Source: Thermosipho melanesiensis BI429
GTDB lineage: Bacteria; Thermotogota; Thermotogae; Thermotogales; Fervidobacteriaceae
Direction: 5' to 3'
Assembly (NCBI RefSeq): GCF_000016905.1
Contig: NC_009616.1
Coordinates: forward strand, 1,612,001-1,676,000
DNA: 64,000 nt
Every line of letters starts with the position of its first letter. Within the stretch, counting starts at the first letter, position 1. Made by a program: the position numbers and the translations under genes. Shown here one piece after another: positions 9,313 to 18,092 of this stretch. The notes under the pieces are model-generated. The model was not told where the DNA came from. It worked only from the letters and a program-made list of their open reading frames with translations, and searched no databases.

Positions 9313-10324
9313 AAATATAGGTAAACTTCTAATAAAGCAAATAATTTTATTTTCAATTTTAATAATTGCAATAGTAAGTACGGGAGTCCTTTACTATCAT
9401 TATGTGGAAGGACTCTCGTTTGTTGATGCTTTTTTCTTTACGGCAATAACTATTTCAACTGTTGGTTATAGTATGCCTGAGACACTTAGTAATACAGGGA
9501 GAATTTTCACATCTATTTTAATTTTTATGGGAATTAGTGTGGTTTTATACGGTGTGTCGAGTGTTACTGCAATTGTTGTTGAGGGAAAGTTAAGTGATTA
9601 TATGAAAGAGAGGCGAAATAGGAAAATGATTGAAAGATTAGAAAATCATATAATTGTTGTTGGAGCTGGGAAAACGGGGCAGTATGTAATTGCAGAGTTG
9701 ATAAGGGAAAAGGAAAAATTTTTAATAATTGATAACAAAGAGGAGAATATAAAAAAGTTGCTGGAGATGTATAATATTGAAGTTCCTTATGTTATTGGCG
9801 ATGCAGCAGAAGAAGATATATTACTAAATTCGGGAATTATGAAAGCGAGAGCTCTTATTACTACGCTTCCAGAGGATTCAGTTAATGTTTTTGTTGTTTT
9901 AAGTGCAAGGACTTTAAACCCAAATTTAACTATAATTTCAAAAGTTACCGATGTTTCATCGATTAGAAAATTAATTTATGCAGGTGCTACAACAGTAGTA
10001 GCAGCTGCAGAAATAGCGGGAACTAGAATGGCAAGGTTAATCACAAGACCTGAAAGTGTTAATTTTGTGGATTTATTTGCGTTTGGAAATGAACAATACA
10101 GAATTGAGGAAGTAAAGGTTAATAAAAATAGTGGTATAGTTGACAAAAAAATTTCGGATTTGGATGTTGGAAAGAAGTTTAACGTATTAATACTTGCAAT
10201 TAATCGTTTTGGTGATATAATTTTTGGACCAAGCGGAAATGTTGAAATAAATAATAATGATGTATTGATGATAATGGGGAAAAAAGATAATATTGATAAA
10301 TTTAAGGAGTTTGTTAAAGCCTGA
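9305..10324 (+). CDS. Two-TM potassium channel with RCK (TrkA-N/TrkA-C) domains
   Basis: 339 residues. Two membrane helices flank a pore loop with ISTVGYSMPE as the selectivity filter (normally TVGYG). A cytoplasmic TrkA-N Rossmann domain follows (IIVVGAGKTGQYVIAEL, IIDNKEENI, VIGDAAEEDIL), and a TrkA-C-like end runs from about residue 250. The architecture matches MthK/GsuK-type ligand-gated channels. A glycine-to-serine change at the last filter position occurs in some prokaryotic channels and may relax selectivity. The ATG overlaps the cupin stop. It is the last gene of this rightward block before an intergenic palindrome. Confidence 0.9.
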   Translation: MNENIGKLLIKQIILFSILIIAIVSTGVLYYHYVEGLSFVDAFFFTAITISTVGYSMPETLSNTGRIFTSILIFMGISVVLYGVSSVTAIVVEGKLSDYMKERRNRKMIERLENHIIVVGAGKTGQYVIAELIREKEKFLIIDNKEENIKKLLEMYNIEVPYVIGDAAEEDILLNSGIMKARALITTLPEDSVNVFVVLSARTLNPNLTIISKVTDVSSIRKLIYAGATTVVAAAEIAGTRMARLITRPESVNFVDLFAFGNEQYRIEEVKVNKNSGIVDKKISDLDVGKKFNVLILAINRFGDIIFGPSGNVEINNNDVLMIMGKKDNIDKFKEFVKA

Positions 10325-10400
10325 TATCCTACCTATCTTTCCTATCTTCAAATTTTTCAATGATATGAAAAGATACATACGTATTTTCTAGTTATTTTAA

Positions 10401-10466
10401 GTAATATTGCTTATAAAGCAATATTACACTCCTTGTTGCTTGCAAATTTGCATGTTAGACTATAGA
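10401..10466 (+). promoter_or_regulatory. glnA upstream region with two palindromes
   Basis: A perfect 10-bp inverted repeat (GTAATATTGC / GCAATATTAC, 7-base loop) occupies 10401-10427. A perfect 12-bp palindrome TGCAAATTTGCA follows at 10441-10452. Possible promoter elements TTGCTT (10436) and TATAGA (10461) overlap the second one. There is no T-run after the first hairpin, so it is unlikely to be a terminator. Operators for a nitrogen-responsive repressor are the simplest reading, but no regulator gene is nearby. Confidence 0.4.
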
Positions 10467-10496
10467 TGCTAAATATATAAAATTTGGAGGTGTGTT

Positions 10497-11867
10497 ATGG
10501 AAATAAAAGATATATTATCTATTGTTGAACGTGAAAAAATTAATTTTATAGATTTAAAAGTAGTTGATATTTGGGGTAAATGGAGACATGTAACTTTAGC
10601 AAGAACAAATTTTTCTGAAAAAACATTTTATGAAGGTGTAGGTTTTGATGCCTCAAATTTGGGCTATGCAAGTGTCGAAAACAGTGATATGGTTTTAATT
10701 CCCGATCCTCAAACTGCATTTTTTGAAAAAATAGGTGAGGAAAAGGTTTTGAGTCTGATTTGTGATGTATATGATGTAAATTCAGGTAAAGCTTCTTTTC
10801 ATGATCCAAGGTCTATTTTAAAAGCCACGCTAAATGAAATTGGTGATGTTGCTGATGAAGTTTTTTTGGGACCAGAATATGAATTCCATGTCTTTGAAAA
10901 TGTGAGGTATAGTATTAGTAACAATGAGATTAGTTTGAAAATTGATAGCAAAGAAGGTTTTTGGAATGCCGAAGAAACAGGAGAATATTTTATTGGAAAG
11001 AAAAAGGGATATCATAGAATTCCACCATTTGATACATTGATGGAAGTGAGAAATGAAATTGTAAAAAGGTTGCTAGAATATGGGGTCCCAGTAAAGTATC
11101 ACCACCATGAAGTTGGTACGTGTCAGGTTGAGATTGAATTGAATTTTATAAGTGCTTTAAAAGCGGCAGATTATACACTCTTAGTGAAACATGTAGCAAG
11201 GCAAGTTGCAAAAAAGTTTGGTTTAATTGTAACATTTATGCCAAAACCTTTATATGATGAAGCAGGAAATGGTATGCATGTTCATCAATTCTTAGTAAAA
11301 AATGGCGAAAATATCTTTGCAGGTGACAAATTATACGGATTATCAACTTACGCATTATCGTATATTGCAGGACTATTGAAACATGCTCCTTCAATCATGG
11401 CATTTACAAATCCGACTACAAATTCATATAGAAGATTGGTTCCAGGTTACGAAGCACCGACCAATGCGGTTTTTGCACTTGCAAACAGAACTGCAGCCAT
11501 TAGGATCCCCGCTTATGTAAAAGATGAAAGTAAAAAGAGAATAGAATTTAGAACAATTGATGCATCGTGTAACCCGTACCTTGCATTTTCGGCAATGATT
11601 TTAGCTGGAGTTGATGGGATAAGAGAAAAACTTGATCCGACTGCAGAGGGATTTGGCCCGTTTGAAAGAGATTTATATAATGAAGATATTAAACCTCTCC
11701 CATATACTTTATCTCAGGCATGTAGTGCATTGAAAGGTGATAATGAATATTTAAAGGTCTTTCCAAAACAATTAATAGAACACTGGATTAAATTAAAAAC
11801 AAAGGAAGAGAGAGAAATGTTAGCTATTCCACACCCAAAAGAGTTTGATAATTATTTTGATATTTAG
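10497..11867 (+). CDS. glnA: Glutamine synthetase type I
   Basis: 456 residues, the length of the GSI-alpha type common in Firmicutes and Thermotogales. Landmarks are VDIWGKWRHV (beta-grasp), FLGPEYEFHVF (Glu ligands), YHHHEVGTCQVEIEL, NGMHVHQFL, PTTNSYRRLVPGYEAPT and RIEFRTIDASCNPYLAFSAM. It joins glutamate and ammonia with ATP. No adenylylation-type tyrosine loop of the GSI-beta class is evident. TTTGGAGG precedes the ATG. A strong terminator follows directly, so it is probably monocistronic. Confidence 0.97.
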   Translation: MEIKDILSIVEREKINFIDLKVVDIWGKWRHVTLARTNFSEKTFYEGVGFDASNLGYASVENSDMVLIPDPQTAFFEKIGEEKVLSLICDVYDVNSGKASFHDPRSILKATLNEIGDVADEVFLGPEYEFHVFENVRYSISNNEISLKIDSKEGFWNAEETGEYFIGKKKGYHRIPPFDTLMEVRNEIVKRLLEYGVPVKYHHHEVGTCQVEIELNFISALKAADYTLLVKHVARQVAKKFGLIVTFMPKPLYDEAGNGMHVHQFLVKNGENIFAGDKLYGLSTYALSYIAGLLKHAPSIMAFTNPTTNSYRRLVPGYEAPTNAVFALANRTAAIRIPAYVKDESKKRIEFRTIDASCNPYLAFSAMILAGVDGIREKLDPTAEGFGPFERDLYNEDIKPLPYTLSQACSALKGDNEYLKVFPKQLIEHWIKLKTKEEREMLAIPHPKEFDNYFDI

Positions 11868-11890
11868 TTTTATGAGAATTTTTAGTTTGG

Positions 11891-11918
11891 TCCCCCGTTT
11901 GGGGGATTTTATTTTTTT
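11891..11918 (+). terminator. Intrinsic terminator of glnA
   Basis: Stem TCCCCC / GGGGGA with loop GTTT, followed by TTTTATTTTTTT. It lies 23 bases after the glnA stop. Confidence 0.92.
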
Positions 11919-11927
11919 GTAAAGATT

Positions 11928-11936
11928 TGTTATAAT
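11928..11936 (+). promoter_or_regulatory. Extended -10 promoter for the REC-GGDEF operon
   Basis: TGTTATAAT is a full extended -10 element, 30 bases before the start codon and directly after the glnA terminator. A good -35 is not evident, which is usual for extended -10 promoters. Confidence 0.6.
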
Positions 11937-11966
11937 ACTTAAAGAACTATAAATTGGGGGGAAAAA

Positions 11967-13364
11967 ATGAATGGGGATAGTAGCAAAAAGTTACTTGTAG
12001 TTGATGATAGTAAATTTTGGCGTTCCTTAATAACAGATTTGTTGAAAGATTCGTTTAAAATCTATGTAGCGGAATCTGGAATTGATGGGTTGAAAATAGC
12101 AACAAAAGTTAAACCAGACATTGTAATTACAGATTATAACATGCCAGATTTAAATGGTATTTTTCTTTCAATAGTGTTAAGAAAATACCAAGCATTTGAG
12201 AATGTTGGCATTTTTATTTTAACAAGTTCTGATGATAAGATAAATGATTTTTGGGCTAAGAAAAGTGGAGCAAATGGTTTTTTTTCAAAGTCAATTTTTA
12301 ATAGTAAAGATGAATTAGATAAATTTGTTAATGAAATAAAAGTGAAAAAATTTTTCTCTGTAGAAGATTATGTAAAAAGTGAAATTTCAAGCGAAAAAGC
12401 TTATGAAATAATTGAAGAACGACTTAAAGAGGAAATTTACGAAAAAGAGATTTTAAATCTTTTAAAATATATTAGAGATGAAGAATATCTTATGGAAAGA
12501 TTAAATGGTCTTTTTGGTAGTTTATTTAGTTATGAATCATTTTTGGCACTTGTTTTAAGTGAGAGCGAAGCAAGGATTTATAGTTTTAACTCCCATGTTT
12601 CACGTAATCATGCTAAGGCTTTATTACTTTCGTACTTTGAAAAACCTACAATTCCAAAATCCTGGCATTTTTTTGGTGATTTCGATGATAATAGTTTAAA
12701 AAAGTTAAAAAACTTCAAAAAGTATTTAGTAAAGTACGATAACAAGGAACATGCATTGCTCTTATTTGAAAATGTAAACTATGAGTTCGATAAAGTGATA
12801 AATTTTGTCGGTAAAAGTTTGGGGATTGTTTTTTCGACGATAAATAACTTTAAAGAATATTTTGTAGCTTCTCAATATGATTCTTTAACGGGGTTGTACA
12901 ATAAAAAAGTTTTGATGAATAAAATTGAGGAATACATTGATAAGTATGAGGAAGATACGGTATTAGCTATTTTTGATATAGATAATTTCAAATCAATAAA
13001 CGATACTTATGGACATGTGGTGGGAGATAATGTTTTAAAGGAAATAGCTAATATAATTAGATCTATTACTAAAGGAAATGGAATATGTGCACGATATGGT
13101 GGAGAAGAGTTTGTTATATTGTTTACAGATTCAGAAAGTGCAATTGAGATTGTTTCTAAAATTTATTCTAAGATCAGAAAAAATAATTGGCCCAGTTTGT
13201 TAAATGATAATAGAATAGTAACTGTTAGTTGTGGAATTGCAAGGTATAGGAATGGACTAAGGATAACGGAGTTTATAAACAAAGCGGATGAATTACTATA
13301 TAAGGCAAAAAAAGATGGGAAAGATAGATATTATGTATCAGAAGAAGTGGGGGAGATTATATGA
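11967..13364 (+). CDS. Response regulator with diguanylate cyclase output (REC-GGDEF)
   Basis: 465 residues. The receiver domain has the acidic pair in LLVVDDS, the phospho-acceptor Asp in DIVITDYNMPD and a conserved Ser in ILTSSDD. A middle region of about 170 residues is unassigned. The C-terminal GGDEF domain begins DSLTGLYNKK and carries ARYGGEEFVILF, an active GGEEF site. No RxxD inhibitory site precedes it. It probably makes c-di-GMP on phosphorylation; no cognate histidine kinase is adjacent. GGGGGG before the ATG is the ribosome site. Confidence 0.9.
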   Translation: MNGDSSKKLLVVDDSKFWRSLITDLLKDSFKIYVAESGIDGLKIATKVKPDIVITDYNMPDLNGIFLSIVLRKYQAFENVGIFILTSSDDKINDFWAKKSGANGFFSKSIFNSKDELDKFVNEIKVKKFFSVEDYVKSEISSEKAYEIIEERLKEEIYEKEILNLLKYIRDEEYLMERLNGLFGSLFSYESFLALVLSESEARIYSFNSHVSRNHAKALLLSYFEKPTIPKSWHFFGDFDDNSLKKLKNFKKYLVKYDNKEHALLLFENVNYEFDKVINFVGKSLGIVFSTINNFKEYFVASQYDSLTGLYNKKVLMNKIEEYIDKYEEDTVLAIFDIDNFKSINDTYGHVVGDNVLKEIANIIRSITKGNGICARYGGEEFVILFTDSESAIEIVSKIYSKIRKNNWPSLLNDNRIVTVSCGIARYRNGLRITEFINKADELLYKAKKDGKDRYYVSEEVGEII

Positions 13365-14413
13365 AAGTATTTAAAAATGTTGTTATTTTTATTGGGGTAT
13401 TGTTTGCAATCTTTCTATCGTACTTAGGCGGAGTAATATTGTTTGCTGCAATTTTTGATTACAAGCCCGAAAATGTTGAAAATGTAAAAATTTGCGAAAA
13501 GGCTACAGGGGTTTTGAATAAAAATACACTTACAATTTTTGATTGGAATATCGGTTATGCTGGGTTGGGAAAGGATATGGATTTTTTTCTTGATGGTGGG
13601 AAGAATGCAATTGTTCCAAGTAAATTAGTTGGAGAATATTTAAATGGTATATTGGAGGTCTTAAGGGAAAAGAGAGCAGATATTTATCTTTTTCAAGAAA
13701 TAGATGTTAAAAGTTGGAGAACTCACTATGTAAATCAACTTGAATTTTTAAAACAAATTGGTGACTATGATATTGCTTTTGCATACAACTACAAAGTTTT
13801 ATTTGTTCCAGTACCTTATCTAAATCCAATGGGTAAAGTTGAAGCAGGTCTTGCTACTTTTTCAAAGTATAAGATAGATGAGGCTAAAAGGTATTCTCTT
13901 CCTGGAGAGTACAGTTGGCCAACAAAACTCTTTCAATTAGACAGGTGCTTGTTGTTAACAAGAATAAGAACTTTGAATAATAAAGAATTAGTCTTATTAA
14001 ATATCCATCCAAGTGCTTACGATAAAGGAGGAGTATTAAGAGAAAAGCAATTGAAATTCATAATGAAATTAGCGAAAAATGAGTATGAAAAAGGGAATTA
14101 TGTAGTAATTGGTGGTGATTGGAATAGTGAGTTTTATTCCGAAAAACTTTTTGGATATACCGAAGAAAAACCAGAAGCCTATATCAAATTACCGGAATTA
14201 TTTAAATTAAATGGTTGGAAATGGGGAATAAGTAAAAACGCGCCAACTAATAGATCGATAAGTGCTCCTTATGTAAAAGGGGAAACTTTTGTAACTGTTA
14301 TTGATGGTTTTTATGTTTCACCTAATATAGAGATTTTAGAGGTGGAAAATTTGGATTTAGGTTTTGAATATTCCGATCATAATCCAGTTGTTATGAAAAT
14401 AATGCTAAAATGA
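13361..14413 (+). CDS. Membrane-anchored endonuclease/exonuclease/phosphatase-family protein
   Basis: 350 residues with an N-terminal transmembrane anchor (about residues 5-28) and an EEP-fold domain: TIFDWNIGYAG near residue 60, DIYLFQEID (metal-binding Glu), VVIGGDWNSE (Asp-x-Asn), VIDGFYVSP and YSDHNPVVMKI (catalytic His). The family includes nucleases, inositol phosphatases and sphingomyelinases, and the sequence does not tell which. The ATG overlaps the preceding stop by four bases. Confidence 0.8.
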   Translation: MKVFKNVVIFIGVLFAIFLSYLGGVILFAAIFDYKPENVENVKICEKATGVLNKNTLTIFDWNIGYAGLGKDMDFFLDGGKNAIVPSKLVGEYLNGILEVLREKRADIYLFQEIDVKSWRTHYVNQLEFLKQIGDYDIAFAYNYKVLFVPVPYLNPMGKVEAGLATFSKYKIDEAKRYSLPGEYSWPTKLFQLDRCLLLTRIRTLNNKELVLLNIHPSAYDKGGVLREKQLKFIMKLAKNEYEKGNYVVIGGDWNSEFYSEKLFGYTEEKPEAYIKLPELFKLNGWKWGISKNAPTNRSISAPYVKGETFVTVIDGFYVSPNIEILEVENLDLGFEYSDHNPVVMKIMLK

Positions 14414-14422
14414 GGTGAGAAG

Positions 14423-15742
14423 ATGAAGATAAAAAGAAGTGATTTTCCTAAAGAATTTATTTTTGGAACGGCAACTTCCGCTTATCAAATTGAGGGAGCT
14501 GCTTTTGAAGATGGAAAGGAACCATCAATATGGGATATTTTTTCGCATGAAAAAGGGAATGTAAAGAATATGGAAAATAGTGATGTGGCATGTGATCATT
14601 ATTATAGATTTGAAGAAGATGTGGAATTAATGTCTCAATTGGGATTAGATGCTTACAGGTTTTCCATTTCTTGGCCGAGGGTTTTGAACAAGAACGGAAA
14701 GAAAAATCAAAAGGGAATAGATTTTTATAACAGACTTGTAGATAAGTTATTGGAAAAGAATATTATTCCATTTATTACTCTGTATCATTGGGATTTACCC
14801 TATTATTTGTACGAAAAAGGTGGTTGGGTAAACGACGATATAGCATTGTATTTTAGAGATTATGCAGCAATGATGTTTGAATTATTAGGAGATAGGGTAA
14901 AACATTGGATAACATTAAATGAACCATGGTGTTCCGCGTTTCTTGGATATTATATGGGAATCCATGCCCCTGGTCATAAAGACATAAATGAAGCTTTAAA
15001 GGCTGCTCATAATTTGCTTAGAGCTCATGGATATGCTGTAGGTGTTTTTAGAGAAATAGTAAAAGATGGAAAGGTTGGAATTACAAATGTTGTAATGAAG
15101 GTAGAGCCTGCAAATGAAGTAGAAGAAGATTATCAGATGGCTGTGTTAGTTGATGAATTTATAAATGGTTGGTTCCATGATCCGGTAGTTTTTGGTAAAT
15201 ATCCAGAAAATGCGAAGGGAGTGTTTGGAAAACTTGGCATTAGAACTTACGATAATGATTTGGATATAATATCTGTTCCTATTGACTTTTTTGGAGTAAA
15301 TTATTATACAAGACAATTGGTTACTTATGACCCTGATGAGCCTTTTATGTACAAAATAGTTCCAGGAAATTTACCTAAAACGGAAATGGGATGGGAAGTT
15401 TACCCTTCAGGGTTATATGATATGCTAAAAAAACTTTATATTAGGTATAGGTTACCATTATATATAACTGAAAATGGTATGGCAGGACCGGATAAATTGG
15501 AAGGAGGATTGGTCAAAGATACATATAGAATTGATTATCTAATGAAACACTTTGAAATGGCTTTGAAAGCAATTAATGATGGTATAGACTTAAGAGGGTA
15601 TTTTATATGGAGTTTAATGGATAATTTTGAATGGGCTGAGGGTTATTCAAAGAGGTTTGGGATAATATATGTTGATTATTCAACACAAAAGAGATATTTT
15701 AAAGATAGCGCGTTATGGTTGAAAGACTTTTTAAATAGTTAA
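14423..15742 (+). CDS. bglA: Beta-glucosidase, glycoside hydrolase family 1
   Basis: 439 residues, the usual GH1 length. It shows FIFGTATSAYQIEGAA near the start, acid/base Glu167 in TLNEPW, and nucleophile Glu350 in ITENG, then GYFIWSLMDNFEWAEGYSKRFG. No signal peptide is visible, so it acts on imported cellobiose or related beta-glucosides in the cytoplasm. GAGGTGAG is the ribosome site. Its end overlaps the convergent downstream gene by four bases. GH1 enzymes of this type are well known in Thermotogales; specificity beyond beta-glucoside/galactoside cannot be read. Confidence 0.95.
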   Translation: MKIKRSDFPKEFIFGTATSAYQIEGAAFEDGKEPSIWDIFSHEKGNVKNMENSDVACDHYYRFEEDVELMSQLGLDAYRFSISWPRVLNKNGKKNQKGIDFYNRLVDKLLEKNIIPFITLYHWDLPYYLYEKGGWVNDDIALYFRDYAAMMFELLGDRVKHWITLNEPWCSAFLGYYMGIHAPGHKDINEALKAAHNLLRAHGYAVGVFREIVKDGKVGITNVVMKVEPANEVEEDYQMAVLVDEFINGWFHDPVVFGKYPENAKGVFGKLGIRTYDNDLDIISVPIDFFGVNYYTRQLVTYDPDEPFMYKIVPGNLPKTEMGWEVYPSGLYDMLKKLYIRYRLPLYITENGMAGPDKLEGGLVKDTYRIDYLMKHFEMALKAINDGIDLRGYFIWSLMDNFEWAEGYSKRFGIIYVDYSTQKRYFKDSALWLKDFLNS

Positions 15743-16194
15743 ATATCAAAAAGTTTTAATTGATCTTTTTTTGTCTTTTCTTTTCTTGATTTGAATCTCT
15801 TTATTACAGAAACAAACGTTTTGTTTTCTTTATCTAAAATAACGTCGTCGAAGATATCTGATTCTTCGACGTCTACAAATATAAATTTATCGCCGACGTA
15901 TTTCGGGACGTTTACCATGTATTTCTGACCATAACCTTTTTTGTTTTTTCTTGCAACCGGTATTATTGCATTTAAATTCAAGAGAACTTTAAAGGAAAGT
16001 TCAACTGTTCCGTATTTTACCTGAAGATAATCTGCTATCTCTCTATATGATACCCACGGAGTTATTTTCCTTCCCGCTGCAATTGACATGGAATATAGAT
16101 AGAGATAGATCCTTCCTGCGTTTGCAGGTCTAACTTTCATTACAAATTGCATAACAGGCATTGGAATAATGACAAATCTAGATTTTACTACCAC
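15739..16194 (-). CDS. Hypothetical protein with a winged-helix-like segment
   Basis: 151 residues. The central part (PWVSYREIADYLQVKYGTVELSFKVLLNLNAI) looks like a winged-helix DNA-binding unit with a recognition helix, and the C-terminus is Lys-rich (RFKSRKEKTKKDQLKLFD). I do not recognise the family; a transcription regulator or a plasmid-replication-type helix are the best guesses. AGGGGGAATTTT lies before the start, and a TATAAT on the same strand is at 16227-16232. Confidence 0.55.
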   Translation of the reverse strand: MVVKSRFVIIPMPVMQFVMKVRPANAGRIYLYLYSMSIAAGRKITPWVSYREIADYLQVKYGTVELSFKVLLNLNAIIPVARKNKKGYGQKYMVNVPKYVGDKFIFVDVEESDIFDDVILDKENKTFVSVIKRFKSRKEKTKKDQLKLFDI

Positions 16195-16226
16195 AAAAAT
16201 TCCCCCTAATTTCTTTTTCTTAGTAT

Positions 16227-16254
16227 ATTATAGCACATATTTATATGATATAAT
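16227..16254. promoter_or_regulatory. Divergent promoter pair
   Basis: A minus-strand TATAAT at 16227-16232 serves the winged-helix gene. A plus-strand extended -10 (TGATATAAT, hexamer 16249-16254) serves the gene at 16275. The two lie 16 bases apart, so the two genes may be regulated together, possibly by the winged-helix protein itself. Confidence 0.5.
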
Positions 16255-16274
16255 AATTTATGGGAGGTGGTATT

Positions 16275-17096
16275 ATGAAAAAAATATTGTTTATTATTTT
16301 AATTTTATTATTGACTTTTGGAATTGGTTTTGGAGTTGTTATAAGTATAAAAGATATACATGATGAAGGAATTTTTGTAGAATTCTCGTCTATTGGTTAT
16401 GCATGGCAAAGTAGTGAAATTTCTACTCAACCTTTGTTAGATATAGTTGGTGCTTTTAATTTAAAGTATAGGTTTTATTTAGGAAAGTTTAGTGTATTTA
16501 ATTTTGAAAATTTTCTTGTTGATCCTTTGTTTGTAGGGAAAGTTTATATGCAGCAAAATATTACCCCAAATGATCAAATTTATCTATTTCTTTCAAAGAA
16601 TTACAACTTTACCAATTTTTTTGTTGGAAAGTTTTCCTTTAAAACTTATTTTGAGGTTATGACCCCCGGTGTTTTTAATAATACATCGTTTTCGCTTGGA
16701 ATTATTCCAAGGGTATTAATAGGAACTGGAATGTATTTTGCTGAAAACATAGAATGGTTTGTTTCAATTGAGGGTGGAATGGTTTATGATATAATTACTT
16801 CTGAAATTGTTGATGAAAACTGGAAACAATATATAAACGAACTTAGAACAAATTCTTTATACTCAACCGTAAAAGTTGGGTTAAATTGGTATTATGATAA
16901 TTACTCAGGAATAGAAATAGGTTATAGATTTCTTATATATGGCAAAAACAGCTATTTAAGATTTATTCAGGGGGTATCAATCACTGATATTATATATAAT
17001 TTGGTAAATTTAGCATATGTTTCCAATGAGGATGAGAAAATAAATATACCATTCATTACAACAGACTATTACCTAAGCTTTTCAACTAAATTTTGA
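16275..17096 (+). CDS. Secreted or outer-envelope protein, possible beta-barrel
   Basis: 273 residues. The signal peptide KKILFIILILLLTFGIGFG is followed by alternating hydrophobic/aromatic strands (YRFYLGKFSVFNFENF, YLFLSKNYNFTNFFVGKF, YSGIEIGYRFLIYG), and the chain ends in ...YYLSFSTKF with a terminal Phe. This pattern suits an outer-membrane barrel beneath the toga, but I recognise no family. The ATG at 16275 is preceded by GGGAGGTGG; an in-frame ATG at 16260 lies before that site and at the predicted transcript start. Confidence 0.55.
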   Translation: MKKILFIILILLLTFGIGFGVVISIKDIHDEGIFVEFSSIGYAWQSSEISTQPLLDIVGAFNLKYRFYLGKFSVFNFENFLVDPLFVGKVYMQQNITPNDQIYLFLSKNYNFTNFFVGKFSFKTYFEVMTPGVFNNTSFSLGIIPRVLIGTGMYFAENIEWFVSIEGGMVYDIITSEIVDENWKQYINELRTNSLYSTVKVGLNWYYDNYSGIEIGYRFLIYGKNSYLRFIQGVSITDIIYNLVNLAYVSNEDEKINIPFITTDYYLSFSTKF

Positions 17097-18002
17097 TTTT
17101 TTCAGGAAATTTACAGACATTTTTGTAATAATCCTTCTAAACATGTATGAAGATTTATGTCCAGAAGGTATAAGAATTTTTTTAGCGTTTGGAAGACTTT
17201 CAAACAAGCTTTTAGTTGCTTTTGCTGGAATGATTTTGTCGAAGATTCCTTGAAATAGTAAAGTTGGTTGGGTTACAAATTTTGCATATGAAATAGGATC
17301 ATAGTGAAAGCAAGTAGGTTTGAGAGTAAAAATATCATTGATGTTATTGATTTTTGTTAGCTGCTTTTTTGCATTACTTCTCAACTTTACACACTTTTTT
17401 TCATCTACGCATCCCCACTCATTACTGTATTTTCTATATCCATTTCTTACTTTTTCAAGATAAGGGGAATACCAGTTAATCCATCTCCAATCTCCACCTG
17501 AAAAAGCAATGATACCGGCTTTTATTCTTTTATCCAATGCCATTGTCATTGTTGTAATCATGCCTCCAAAACTAAAACCCATTATATATATATCATCGTT
17601 ATTTTTTTCAATTAGGTCAATTGTTCTTCTTACGTCTTTTATTGCTTGATGAAATCTTACTATACAATGTGCAGGTGAGTGGTGATAAAAGGGTTCGCCG
17701 CCTTCCCAATTTGTTTTTCCTCTGTTTAGGTGATATGGAAATATTAAGAAATATGATTCAAGACCAAGTTTTGAAAATTGTTTCGCATACCACATTAAAT
17801 ATGGTATATGATTATTGCCTATTCCATGTAAAACTATTATCTTTCCCCAAGGATTTTTAGTTAGATATTTATAAACAAATATTTTTTTTGCTTCAGGTAC
17901 GTCTGGTTCATAAACTACATCGAACGATAGGATTGAATAATTGTTAAATTTTTCTTCTTTGAGGTTGAATGGAATATTTTTATCGTATTCGTATATGTAC
18001 AT
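17082..18002 (-). CDS. Alpha/beta hydrolase
   Basis: 306 residues with the hydrolase landmarks: oxyanion region VLHGIGNNHIPY, nucleophile elbow GFSFGGM, acid Asp in LLFQGIFDKIIP and catalytic His in LIPSGHKSS. No signal peptide is visible. The long segment before the elbow suggests an acyl-peptidase or esterase-like enzyme; the substrate is unknown. It is convergent with the upstream barrel gene, with a 15-base overlap, and divergent from the YhhN gene. CCCCC on the plus strand marks its AAAAGGGGGAA ribosome site. Confidence 0.8.
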   Translation of the reverse strand: MYIYEYDKNIPFNLKEEKFNNYSILSFDVVYEPDVPEAKKIFVYKYLTKNPWGKIIVLHGIGNNHIPYLMWYAKQFSKLGLESYFLIFPYHLNRGKTNWEGGEPFYHHSPAHCIVRFHQAIKDVRRTIDLIEKNNDDIYIMGFSFGGMITTMTMALDKRIKAGIIAFSGGDWRWINWYSPYLEKVRNGYRKYSNEWGCVDEKKCVKLRSNAKKQLTKINNINDIFTLKPTCFHYDPISYAKFVTQPTLLFQGIFDKIIPAKATKSLFESLPNAKKILIPSGHKSSYMFRRIITKMSVNFLKKSKFS

Positions 18003-18092
18003 ATTATTCCCCCTTTTGTTTCTCCAATTTAATTATACAAAATTTAACTTTTCATATGTTAAAATTAAATAACGAGATAAAGGGGGGATATT

